Of a DNA stretch of 64,000 bases, positions 17,414 through 25,600 are shown piece after piece. The position numbers were made by a program, and so were the translations under genes. Source of the DNA: a virus; the IMG/VR virus record IMGVR_UViG_3300032326_000687, positions 1 to 64,000 of that record; one strand, given 5' to 3'. Under the pieces are notes generated by a model that was not told where the DNA came from, did not search any database, and saw only the letters and a list, made by a program, of their open reading frames with translations. The stretch's first letter is position 1, and each line of letters opens with the position of its first letter.

Positions 17414-17855
17414 AGGATTATTTGACCATATCAACGCAATTACAAAAGACCAGGACCCAAAGTATTGGGATAAGCTAGATGATGCTGATAAAAAGACTTG
17501 GAGTAACTGGTTAATTCTTCGCTATATGTCTATGAATCCTGATTGGATAGAGATGATAGCAGAAATACAACCCTATATTCAAGAAGCACCACCAAAAGCA
17601 GTTTATAAAGCACTTATTGGTGTTATACCAAAGGGTAAAACTTATCTTCGTTATATGAAGGGCAAATCGGTAAAAGATTATGAACAATGGATTATTGATT
17701 TGGTAGCTAAATGGTACGAAGTTTCTACAAAAGAAGCATCTGAATATCTTGATATATTATATGAAAGTACCACCGGTAGAGAAGAAATCAAAAGAATTGC
17801 TGAAGCATATGGTACAGAACCCAAGTTAATTACCAAGTTAAAACTAAAAGTTTAA
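17406..17855 (+). CDS. Clamp loader small subunit (gp62-like)
   Basis: The 149-residue protein resembles T4 gp62 in two places: IPKGKTYLRYMKGKS corresponds to the VPRGKRYGKWAK segment, and LVAKWYEVSTKEASEYLD corresponds to LLAKRYQVNTNDAINY. The clamp loader of T4-like phages is a gp44(4):gp62(1) complex. The position two genes after the gp44-like gene agrees. Confidence 0.8.
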   Translation: MPKGLFDHINAITKDQDPKYWDKLDDADKKTWSNWLILRYMSMNPDWIEMIAEIQPYIQEAPPKAVYKALIGVIPKGKTYLRYMKGKSVKDYEQWIIDLVAKWYEVSTKEASEYLDILYESTTGREEIKRIAEAYGTEPKLITKLKLKV

Positions 17856-17887
17856 TTTGGTAATATCACCATTTTTTCGTATCTTTA
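17856..17887 (+). promoter_or_regulatory. Promoter (TATCTTTA variant) for the PD-(D/E)XK nuclease
   Basis: TTTG (17856-17859), 20 nt and TATCTTTA (17880-17887), with ATG 14 nt downstream. It has the extended TTTGGTAATATC and TTCG bases. The -7 box ends in A instead of G, as at 48089 and 59970. Confidence 0.75.
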
Positions 17888-17901
17888 TATAAATAAAACA
17901 A

Positions 17902-18768
17902 ATGGCAAAAGTATCATTTTCGCAGTACTCAATGTGGAGTAGCTGTCCCCAACAATATAAGTTAAATTACATAGATAAATTGGGTGAAAGTTCTGGTAAC
18001 ATTCACACAATCTTTGGTACAGGAATGCATGAAACAATTCAACATTACCTTTCGGTTATGTATGGTGTTTCTAAAAAGCAGGCAGATGAAATTGATTTGG
18101 ATAAACTTCTTTTAGAAAAAATAAAAGATGCATTTACCAAAGAGAAGCAGGCGCTTAGTGAAGGAACTCCTTGTACTCAAATAGAGTTAGAAGAATTCTA
18201 TGGAGATGGTAGACGTATATTAACTTGGTTTAAGAAATATTGTAGTAAATTTTATTCTAAAAGTGGATATGAATTAGTTGGTATTGAAATTCCTTTAAAT
18301 GCAACTGTTAAAAACGGTGTACACTTTATTGGATTTATTGATATCGTATTGAGAGATTTGGCAGAAAACTCAATTATAATTGTTGACCTTAAAACTTCAA
18401 CAATGGGGTGGAATCAATATCAAAAAGCCGATAGATTAAAAAACTCTCAAATCCTTTTATATAAAAAATATTATTCGGAATTATTTAATATTCCGATGAC
18501 CAAAATCAAAGTGGAATATCAGATAATGAGAAGAAAACTTCCTGAAGATTCTGCATTTCCAATTCCTTATATATCAAAGCACATTCCTGCAAACGGAACA
18601 CCATCAGTAAATAAAGTATATGATGAATTTATGGAATTTATCAATACCGTTTTTGATGATGAAGGAAATTTTAGAGATATACCATATCCAAAAGTACCTG
18701 GACAAAACAAAAAAAATTGTAAATGGTGTGAATTTAAGAGTAGAGGGATATGTGATGGCAAACCTTAA
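17902..18768 (+). CDS. PD-(D/E)XK nuclease with Fe-S cysteines (Cas4/AddB-like)
   Basis: The 288-residue protein starts with SFSQYSMWSSCPQQYKLNY and has GTGMHETIQHYL, FIGFIDIVL, and the catalytic IIIVDLKTS. It ends with CKWCEFKSRGIC. The four cysteines (C15, C273, C276, C284) are placed as in the Fe-S cluster of Cas4, AddB and related RecB-like nucleases. It would be an exonuclease for DNA ends, recombination or host DNA degradation. No CRISPR array or other cas gene is present. It has its own promoter and closes the replication block. Confidence 0.88.
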   Translation: MAKVSFSQYSMWSSCPQQYKLNYIDKLGESSGNIHTIFGTGMHETIQHYLSVMYGVSKKQADEIDLDKLLLEKIKDAFTKEKQALSEGTPCTQIELEEFYGDGRRILTWFKKYCSKFYSKSGYELVGIEIPLNATVKNGVHFIGFIDIVLRDLAENSIIIVDLKTSTMGWNQYQKADRLKNSQILLYKKYYSELFNIPMTKIKVEYQIMRRKLPEDSAFPIPYISKHIPANGTPSVNKVYDEFMEFINTVFDDEGNFRDIPYPKVPGQNKKNCKWCEFKSRGICDGKP

Positions 18769-18789
18769 TTTTCGTTTTTTTATTTTTTA

Positions 18790-18798
18790 TATACTTAT
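18790..18798 (+). promoter_or_regulatory. AT-rich promoter-like motif TATACTTAT
   Basis: TATACTTAT is embedded in a run of alternating A/T (18788-18812), 28 nt before the next ATG. The motif TATA[T/C]TTAT recurs before several other genes of the window and may mark a second, phage-specific promoter class. Confidence 0.45.
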
Positions 18799-18826
18799 AT
18801 ATACAAATATATAAAACGATATTACA

Positions 18827-19027
18827 ATGAATCAAGAAAACACAAAGCTAACAACTGTGAAAATCTTGAAAGATGTATATTCATCATTTAAAAAAGTATC
18901 TTTTGATTCCGATGTAACTCTTCAAAAGTTGGTAAACCGAACTGTTGAGAGATATGTTTCTGACGAAGAATTTAGACAAGAAATGAACGAATATTTAAAA
19001 TTACAAATTTCAGGTTCACAGTTTTAA
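18827..19027 (+). CDS. Small ribbon-helix-helix-like protein
   Basis: The 66-residue protein has a beta strand (TTVKILKDVYSSFKKVS) followed by two predicted helices (TLQKLVNRTVERYVSD and EEFRQEMNEYL), the layout of Arc/CopG regulators. It could bind DNA as a dimer and control nearby phage transcription. It follows an AT-rich promoter-like motif and precedes the first glycosyltransferase by 15 nt. Confidence 0.55.
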   Translation: MNQENTKLTTVKILKDVYSSFKKVSFDSDVTLQKLVNRTVERYVSDEEFRQEMNEYLKLQISGSQF

Positions 19028-19042
19028 GAAATAAAATAAGTT

Positions 19043-20428
19043 ATGGCAAAAAAGAAAAAAATTCTATTACTTTCGGATGATTTAAGAATGGCAAGTGGTA
19101 TAGCCACAATGTCAAAAGAATTCGTATTAGGCACGATACACAAATACGATTGGTATCAAGTTGGAGCCGCAATTAACCATCCTGAACAAGGTAAGGTGTT
19201 GGATGTTAGCGAAGATATTCAAAAAAATTATGGAATAGCAGATGCTAGTTTAAAAATACTTCCTTGGAATGGATATGGGAACGCAGATTTGTTAAGACAA
19301 CTTATCAATGCAGAACAACCAGATGCAATCTTACACTTTACTGACCCTCGTTATTGGACATGGTTGTATGATATTGAGCATGAAATAAGACAAAATATTC
19401 CAATTCTATTCTACGCAATTTGGGATGATTTACCAGACCCTCTATACAATAGAGATTACTACGAAAGTTGTGATTGGATTGGATGTATTTCAAGACAAAC
19501 ATATGGTATTATAAAGAGAATTACTTCTAGAACTGATAAAGTAACATGGAGAACTTTAAATGATTGGCAAGTAAAATATGTACCACATGGTATTAATACC
19601 GATATTTACAAACCAACCGAAGTACCTGCCGAATATCGTAATGAGATTTTAGGTGGTAAAGAATATGATTTTGTATTGTATTGGAGTAATAGAAATATCC
19701 GTAGAAAACAGCCGGCCGATGTAATAATGGCATATAAAAGATTTTGTGAGATTATTGGTAAAGATAAAGCAGATAAATGTCTTTTATTAATGCATACACA
19801 ACCTGTTGATGAAAATGGAACTGACCTATATGCTGTAATTGAAGAACTTGCACCTAATGTTAATATCCGTTTTTCTGAAAAAAGAAGAGTTCAACAAGAA
19901 TTGAATTGGAACTATAATATAGCAGATGTAACAATCAATATTGCTAACAACGAAGGATTTGGATTAGCAACCGCAGAATCGGTAATGGCTGGAACACCAA
20001 TCATTGTAAACGTAACCGGTGGATTGCAAGACCAATGTGGATTTAAAGTTGAAGGTAATGTATTAGTTGCAGATGATTATATTAAGATTGGTTCACTACA
20101 CCAATGGAGAGAGTGGGAAGGTAAAGCAGAACCTGGTCCTTGGGCATATCCTGTATGGAGTAGAGCTATGGCATTAGCGGGTTCAGTTCCTACACCTTAT
20201 ATTTGGGATGATAGAGTTGATATAGAAGATGTTGCACAAGCAATTGTTAAAACATACAATACACCAAAAGAAGAAAGAAAAGCAAACGCATTAGTTGGTA
20301 GAGAATTTTTTATCAATGAAGCAGGATTAACACATACCAATATGGCCCAACAATTAATAGATGGGATTGAAGATGTGTTTGAAAATTGGAAACCAAGAAA
20401 AAGATTTGAAGTGTTCAAAATTAAATAA
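19043..20428 (+). CDS. Glycosyltransferase, GT4-like (GT-B fold)
   Basis: The 461-residue protein has an N-terminal LLLSDDLRMASGIA sugar-acceptor start, VPHGINTDIYKP at the domain junction near residue 180, and the nucleotide-sugar motif NEGFGLATAE (E-x7-E) near residue 306. The family moves a sugar from an activated donor to an acceptor, retaining configuration. It is the first of a long series of glycosyltransferases around the fibre gene and is followed after 3 nt by another of the same fold. Confidence 0.88.
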   Translation: MAKKKKILLLSDDLRMASGIATMSKEFVLGTIHKYDWYQVGAAINHPEQGKVLDVSEDIQKNYGIADASLKILPWNGYGNADLLRQLINAEQPDAILHFTDPRYWTWLYDIEHEIRQNIPILFYAIWDDLPDPLYNRDYYESCDWIGCISRQTYGIIKRITSRTDKVTWRTLNDWQVKYVPHGINTDIYKPTEVPAEYRNEILGGKEYDFVLYWSNRNIRRKQPADVIMAYKRFCEIIGKDKADKCLLLMHTQPVDENGTDLYAVIEELAPNVNIRFSEKRRVQQELNWNYNIADVTINIANNEGFGLATAESVMAGTPIIVNVTGGLQDQCGFKVEGNVLVADDYIKIGSLHQWREWEGKAEPGPWAYPVWSRAMALAGSVPTPYIWDDRVDIEDVAQAIVKTYNTPKEERKANALVGREFFINEAGLTHTNMAQQLIDGIEDVFENWKPRKRFEVFKIK

Positions 20429-20431
20429 GTT

Positions 20432-21736
20432 ATGAGTAAACCAACATTAGTATTTCAGGGACCTATTTTTACGAGAAGTGGATATGGGGACCATTGTAGA
20501 GATTTGATGAAATCACTACGCAAAATGGATAAATATGATATTAAGATTATCCCACTTCGTTGGGGTAACACTCCACAAAATCAAGTAACTGACCAGGATG
20601 AATTTGGTAGATGGATGCTTGAGAGAGTTACAGGAGTAGTGGAGCAAAAGCCTGATGTGTTTATGCAGGTTTCTGTAGCAAATGAATTTGAACCAAAGGG
20701 ACACTATAATATTGGTGTAACTGCCGGTGTTGAAACTACAATTTGTCCAAAAGATTTTATTGATGGTTCTAACAAAATGGATTTAGTATTAGTACCATCT
20801 CATTTTACAAGACAAAATTTAGGTGGAACCGTTTACCAACAAAAAAATCAACAAACCGATGAAATAGTTGGTGAAATTAAAGTTGTAAAACCAATTGAAG
20901 TACTTTTTGAAGGAGTTGATACCAATATATTTGAATCATCAGTACCCTCTAAAAACAATACTGATATTTTAGAAAATGTAAAAGAAGATTTTTGTTTTTT
21001 AGTTGTTGGACATTGGTTAAAAGGAGATTTAGGACAAGATAGAAAAGATATTGGTATGGCAATTAAAACATTTGCAACCGTATTCCAATATACCAAAGAA
21101 AACAAACCAGCTCTTGTAATAAAGACATCGCATGCTGGGTTTAGTGTAATGGATAGAGAAGCTACTAGAAAGAAAATTGAAGAAGTTATAAAGAGTTTTG
21201 GCGATAAGTGTCCACCTATTTATTTACTTCATGGTGATATGGAAGAAAGTGATATGAGTAATTTATACCACCATCCAAAAGTTAAAGCAATGGTATCATT
21301 TGCTAAAGGTGAAGGATATGGCAGACCAATGGCTGAATTTAGTTTGACTGGTAAACCAATTATAGCAAGTGGTTGGAGTGGACATACTGACTTTTTACCA
21401 AAAGAACACGCAGTTTTATTAGAGGGTTCGTTGACAAATGTACATGAATCGGCGGCAGACCAATTTTGTATGAAAGAAGCTCAATGGTTTACTGTAAATT
21501 ATTCAAATGCGGCAAATAAATTATATGATGTATATAAAAACTATAACACATATAAGGCACAATCTGTTGGGTTAAGAGAAAATACTCTTAAAAGTTTTAC
21601 TCTAGAAAAAATGACAGAAAGATTTGAGGAAATACTTAATACTTATGTAAAAAGAGCACCTCAAGTAGTTCCATTTAAAGCTCCTACGGTAAATAGTCAA
21701 AAGATAGAATTACCAAAACTTAAAAAAATAGGTTAA
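20432..21736 (+). CDS. Glycosyltransferase, GT4-like (GT-B fold)
   Basis: The 434-residue protein has FQGPIFTRSGYGDH at the N terminus, VLFEGVDTNIF at the linker near residue 160 and GEGYGRPMAEFSLTGKPII near residue 290, the E-x7-E donor-binding motif. It shares the layout of the preceding enzyme but is clearly diverged. The next start codon overlaps its stop as TAATG, tying it to the small protein ahead of the fibre gene. Confidence 0.87.
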   Translation: MSKPTLVFQGPIFTRSGYGDHCRDLMKSLRKMDKYDIKIIPLRWGNTPQNQVTDQDEFGRWMLERVTGVVEQKPDVFMQVSVANEFEPKGHYNIGVTAGVETTICPKDFIDGSNKMDLVLVPSHFTRQNLGGTVYQQKNQQTDEIVGEIKVVKPIEVLFEGVDTNIFESSVPSKNNTDILENVKEDFCFLVVGHWLKGDLGQDRKDIGMAIKTFATVFQYTKENKPALVIKTSHAGFSVMDREATRKKIEEVIKSFGDKCPPIYLLHGDMEESDMSNLYHHPKVKAMVSFAKGEGYGRPMAEFSLTGKPIIASGWSGHTDFLPKEHAVLLEGSLTNVHESAADQFCMKEAQWFTVNYSNAANKLYDVYKNYNTYKAQSVGLRENTLKSFTLEKMTERFEEILNTYVKRAPQVVPFKAPTVNSQKIELPKLKKIG

Positions 21737-22254
21737 TGCCATACGGAAACTTATATAATAGGCTGATACAAAGAGAATCCATAGTTCCTAAAACAAAACT
21801 AACTCCAAGACGAATTTATAAAATAGTTTCGTATGAGTATGTTGGTGGAAAACTTACTTCGTTTAATGGGCCTCAAAGTGCTATTATTTTTTTAATTAGT
21901 ATTACACCTGATAAAGTACTACATTGTATAAAGATAAGTGAAGCGCGACCTGAAAAATTCTTTCATTGGCTAAGATTAAATTTAAAAAGGGGATTGAAAT
22001 ACGATGAAATTAAAGAAATTGCAGAAAAAAATACTTTAGATGAGTTGTTATCACCCGATAATAAGATTGGTTCAAAAACATTTCAAGAATTAAAAAGACA
22101 TGGAATATACGAACATCAGCCTGGTACATATAGGACCTATTTACTTAATAATGTGAAATCCATAAAGGAAGTTAAGTTTATTACTGATGAGTTTTTAAAG
22201 TTTCTTAAGATACCAAAACCAAAGCAATCTACCCCTAAACCGGAAAATCCTTAA
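21736..22254 (+). CDS. Hypothetical protein before the fibre gene
   Basis: I do not recognise this 172-residue protein. It is basic and has mixed alpha/beta character without membrane segments, and ends in a Pro/Lys-rich tail (KIPKPKQSTPKPENP). It contains ISITPDKVLHCIKISEARPEKF. It overlaps the upstream glycosyltransferase and is followed by the fibre promoter region. A structural or fibre-assembly role is possible but not shown. Confidence 0.6.
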   Translation: MPYGNLYNRLIQRESIVPKTKLTPRRIYKIVSYEYVGGKLTSFNGPQSAIIFLISITPDKVLHCIKISEARPEKFFHWLRLNLKRGLKYDEIKEIAEKNTLDELLSPDNKIGSKTFQELKRHGIYEHQPGTYRTYLLNNVKSIKEVKFITDEFLKFLKIPKPKQSTPKPENP

Positions 22255-22278
22255 AAGTGTTTATTTCTTCCATTTATT

Positions 22279-22301
22279 TATATTTATTTGTGTAATTACA
22301 C
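22279..22301 (+). promoter_or_regulatory. AT-rich promoter-like motif plus 12-bp palindrome before the fibre gene
   Basis: TATATTTAT (22279-22287) is followed immediately by the perfect palindrome GTGTAATTACAC (22290-22301), 17 nt before the fibre ATG. The first part matches the second promoter class. The palindrome could be an operator or the base of a hairpin in the 5' leader. Confidence 0.55.
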
Positions 22302-22318
22302 ACAAGTAGAATAAAACC

Positions 22319-25300
22319 ATGGCAATAATAAAAAGAATACCAAAGGGTAGTCCCTTATCGGCAGCAGAAATGGATGCCAACTTGACGATTTTAGAAAACG
22401 TATCAAGTTCCGTAAATACATTATATACTACAACTGATAATTTAAATTCAACATTAACATCAGTATCTTCATCCGTATCCAATCTATCAACTTTGAGTGG
22501 ACAACTAAGCGGACAGTTTACCGGTAGTGTTTTAATTTCTGGTAGTTTAAGATTTGATAATATATCAACTGATGCGGTTGCAAACGAAGTATTGGTTTAC
22601 AATAGTTCTACAAAAACAATAGGAAAAACAACTTCAATAGCTAGTGGACCTGCTGGTACTGCTGGTAGTGGTGGTTCTTCTGGTACTTCCGGTAAAGATG
22701 GCACATCAGGAAGTTCAGGTACATCCGGTTCTTCTGGTACATCTGGTAAAGACGGTACATCTGGAAGTAGTGGTTCATCTGGTACTTCTGGAAGTAGTGG
22801 TTCTTCTGGAACATCTGGAGAGAGTGGAACTTCTGGTTCATCTGGTACTTCGGGTAGTAGTGGCTCATCTGGTACATCTGGTAAAGATGGTACATCTGGT
22901 TCATCGGGTTCATCTGGAACTTCTGGACAAAATGGTGATAGATTTTCATCAACATCAAGTTCTCCAAACGATATAAGCACTGGTTCTAAAAATTTCACAA
23001 TAGGAACTGGATTACAATGGACTCCTGGACAGGCTATTATTATTTCTGAAAATGCATCAAATGTATTAGAAGGAACTGTAACATCTTACAACAGTGGTAC
23101 AGGTGATTTGGTGGTTAATATAACAACTACATCAGGTAGTGGTACTGGTATAACTTCATGGTATATAAATACGGCAGGTGCACCTGGTCAAAGTGGTTCA
23201 TCTGGAACTTCTGGAAGCTCTGGTTCATCTGGAACTTCTGGTTCATCTGGTACATCTGGAAGTAGTGGTAGTTCTGGAACATCTGGTTCAAGTGGGTCTT
23301 CTGGTACATCCGGTAAAGATGGTACAACCGGTGTAGATGGCACTAGTGGTTCATCTGGAACTTCTGGTTCATCTGGAACTTCTGGTAGTTCTGGTTCATC
23401 TGGTACATCTGGAATAAGTGGAACTGCAGGAACTTCTGGTTTAACAACAACTGTATTCCCTTACACTGGTTCTGCACTTATTAGTGGTTCTTTACATATG
23501 ACCGGTTCTATAAAAATTGGTAAAACACAATATGGTGGTGCATTGTATGGTCCCACAATTCAGTTTTTAGATTTAGGTTCTGATTCAAGAGGAGTAGATG
23601 AAGTTACATCGTTTTTATGGTGGACTGATAAAAATGGCAATAATAAAGGTGAATTAGAAACAACTGCGGGGGCTACTGGTTTTCATAAATTGGCTATTAA
23701 AGAATTTGAAGAAATAAAGTTGAGTCCTTCCAACGCGATTACAATGACGAAATCGGTTGGTATTACTGGTTCATTATTTGTAAGTACATCTTTAAGTGCA
23801 TCTTTAAGAGAAGGATATGCTTGGGTAGGTGGTCCTAATAATAGAACAATTTTAGTAGCAACATCTTCATTTGGTAGTGCTGGTAGTGGTACTGGAATAT
23901 TTGCGGCAACCGGTTCGGTATTCGCAACAACAAACAATATACAAATCACAGGTTCTCTACAAGTAAGTGGACCTTTATCTGCTTCACTTCCACAAGGATA
24001 TGCTTGGGTTGGTGGGGTTAATGATATATCTAGAATAATAGCTACATCTTCATTTGGAGCGATAACGGTATCTCAACAAGGTGGTAGTTCGTTTGGTTCG
24101 GTTCGTACAATACGATTTAACGGAGGTGTTGTTTCGGATGATGGTGGTGGACAAGTAACTATAACAACCGGCGGTGGTGGCGGTGGACTTACAATTAATA
24201 GTGGTTCATTCTCCGCAGCAGCAACAACCACAATAACATTGGATAATACAATTCGTGCTACTAATAGTGGTGGTGGTAATGTTGCACTTACTGTAGCGGC
24301 TGGAGTAGGTGGTGGTGGTTCAAACGGTACTTCCGGTACATCTGGTAAAGATGGTGGTGGTACATCCGGTTCATCTGGAGTATCTGGTACATCTGGTAAA
24401 GATGGTACTTCTGGTAAAGATGGAGTTGGAACATCGGGTTCATCTGGTACATCTGGTATAAACGGTATTGGTGCACCTGGTACAAATGGTACTTCTGGTA
24501 TATCGGGTACAAATGGTACGGGCGAGTCCGGAACATCTGGTTCATCTGGTACCGCTGGTACATCTGGTTCATCTATCTCATTAACAGTAAATGATACTGT
24601 TGGTCCTACATCTGTTAGTGGTGTAACTCAAATAACATTCACCGGTGGTGCGGAAGTAACCAACACACCGGGTAGTGGACATATAACAATCACAGCCGGT
24701 ACTGGTGGTGGTAGTGGTTCTCCTGGAACATCTGGTAAAGATGGTACATCCGGTACATCTGGTAAAGATGGAACATTTGTTGGTTCATCTGGTACATCCG
24801 GTACATCTGGTTTTGGTAAAGATGGTACTTCTGGATCAAGTGGAGTTAATGGTACGAATGGTACATCTGGATTATCCGGGTTTATAGGTTCATCTGGTAC
24901 ATCCGGTGTTGATGGAACGTTTGTTGGTTCATCTGGTACATCCGGTGTTGATGGTTCATTTGGTTCATCTGGAACTTCTGGTAAAGATGGCACATCTGGT
25001 TCATCTGGTACAAGTGGTGTAAGTGGTACAAATGGCGTTTCTGGTAGTAATGGTTTAAATGGTGGAAATGGTTCGGATGGTACATCTGGTTCATCTGGTA
25101 AAAATGGTTTAGATGGTACTGCATTTGGTTCATCTGGTACAAGTGGTGTAAGTGGTACAAATGGTGTGGCTGGTACAAGTGGTACAAATGGCACATCTGG
25201 AACTTCTGGTGTTGCATCTTTATTAGCGGTAACCGGAAGTGTAAATAATGGATTAGTTAGGTATGAAAATGCACCTGAAAGATTATTTGTAAGTAACACA

Positions 25301-25594
25301 CTTACATTTGATGGAGCACAAATGAAATTAACAGGCTCTATGTTTGTTAGTGGTGCAATTAGTGCATCTGCATTTAACATATACGCAACGGGTACACCTG
25401 AAATAACATCAGCAACCAACTTAAATTTAACAGCTGGTACTGCGGTAATTGTAACACAATCACCAATGAGAATGGCAACGTTTACTGATGCACAAACTGG
25501 AAGTTTAACTCCTGCAAATGGAGATATGATATACAATTCAACTACTCATAAATTTATGGGATACGCGAATGGAGTTTGGGTACAATTGCATTAA
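22319..25594 (+). CDS. Collagen-like Gly-Thr-Ser-rich fibre protein
   Basis: The 1091-residue protein starts with IKRIPKGSPLSAAEMDANLT, a start typical of phage tail-fibre and structural proteins. Four collagen-like blocks of Gly-X-Y triplets (mainly GTS, GSS, GKD) cover about residues 110-206, 287-374, 668-751 and 799-965. They are separated by beta-rich, Gly/Thr/Ser-rich globular parts. A module of about 36 residues containing GYAWVGG and ATSSFG is duplicated near 484-519 and 545-580. The C terminus (SLTPANGDMIYNSTTHKFMG) resembles ends of trimeric fibres. It probably forms a trimeric fibre used in host attachment. The abundant Ser/Thr and nearby glycosyltransferases make O-glycosylation plausible. 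A subtilisin-like gene follows after 6 nt. Confidence 0.85.
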   Translation: MAIIKRIPKGSPLSAAEMDANLTILENVSSSVNTLYTTTDNLNSTLTSVSSSVSNLSTLSGQLSGQFTGSVLISGSLRFDNISTDAVANEVLVYNSSTKTIGKTTSIASGPAGTAGSGGSSGTSGKDGTSGSSGTSGSSGTSGKDGTSGSSGSSGTSGSSGSSGTSGESGTSGSSGTSGSSGSSGTSGKDGTSGSSGSSGTSGQNGDRFSSTSSSPNDISTGSKNFTIGTGLQWTPGQAIIISENASNVLEGTVTSYNSGTGDLVVNITTTSGSGTGITSWYINTAGAPGQSGSSGTSGSSGSSGTSGSSGTSGSSGSSGTSGSSGSSGTSGKDGTTGVDGTSGSSGTSGSSGTSGSSGSSGTSGISGTAGTSGLTTTVFPYTGSALISGSLHMTGSIKIGKTQYGGALYGPTIQFLDLGSDSRGVDEVTSFLWWTDKNGNNKGELETTAGATGFHKLAIKEFEEIKLSPSNAITMTKSVGITGSLFVSTSLSASLREGYAWVGGPNNRTILVATSSFGSAGSGTGIFAATGSVFATTNNIQITGSLQVSGPLSASLPQGYAWVGGVNDISRIIATSSFGAITVSQQGGSSFGSVRTIRFNGGVVSDDGGGQVTITTGGGGGGLTINSGSFSAAATTTITLDNTIRATNSGGGNVALTVAAGVGGGGSNGTSGTSGKDGGGTSGSSGVSGTSGKDGTSGKDGVGTSGSSGTSGINGIGAPGTNGTSGISGTNGTGESGTSGSSGTAGTSGSSISLTVNDTVGPTSVSGVTQITFTGGAEVTNTPGSGHITITAGTGGGSGSPGTSGKDGTSGTSGKDGTFVGSSGTSGTSGFGKDGTSGSSGVNGTNGTSGLSGFIGSSGTSGVDGTFVGSSGTSGVDGSFGSSGTSGKDGTSGSSGTSGVSGTNGVSGSNGLNGGNGSDGTSGSSGKNGLDGTAFGSSGTSGVSGTNGVAGTSGTNGTSGTSGVASLLAVTGSVNNGLVRYENAPERLFVSNTLTFDGAQMKLTGSMFVSGAISASAFNIYATGTPEITSATNLNLTAGTAVIVTQSPMRMATFTDAQTGSLTPANGDMIYNSTTHKFMGYANGVWVQLH
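22646..22936 (+). repeat. Coding triplet repeat, collagen block 1
   Basis: 9-nt units reading Gly-Thr-Ser or Gly-Ser-Ser (variants of GGTACATCT and GGTTCATCT) occur in tandem with GKD interruptions. Codon choice varies between units, which limits but does not exclude slippage. Confidence 0.9.
23177..23440 (+). repeat. Coding triplet repeat, collagen block 2
   Basis: Tandem Gly-Ser-Ser/Gly-Thr-Ser units encode about residues 287-374 of the fibre. This is the most regular of the four blocks. Confidence 0.9.
24320..24571 (+). repeat. Coding triplet repeat, collagen block 3
   Basis: Gly-X-Y units with more GKD, GTN and GIN triplets encode about residues 668-751 of the fibre. Confidence 0.85.
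24713..25213 (+). repeat. Coding triplet repeat, collagen block 4 (longest)
   Basis: Gly-X-Y units with short interruptions such as TFVG, SFG and TAFG encode about residues 799-965 of the fibre. Interruptions in collagen-like regions usually give bends or flexible points. Confidence 0.85.
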
Positions 25595-25600
25595 TAAAAT

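Noticed and set aside
17902-18768. Cas4-like nuclease as a sign of a CRISPR system
   Set aside because: It is a single PD-(D/E)XK gene in a replication block. No Cas1, Cas2 or array is present, and such nucleases are common in phages.
22646-25213. Dense short repeats that could be taken for a CRISPR array
   Set aside because: The units are 9-nt multiples within an open frame and encode Gly-X-Y triplets. There are no spacers of constant length and no cas genes.
24628-25536. Long minus-strand open frame of Val-Pro-Asp-rich repeats (and similar ones at 22597-22998)
   Set aside because: It is the reverse complement of the Gly-Thr-Ser/Gly-Ser-Ser coding repeats on the + strand, and all real genes here are on the + strand.
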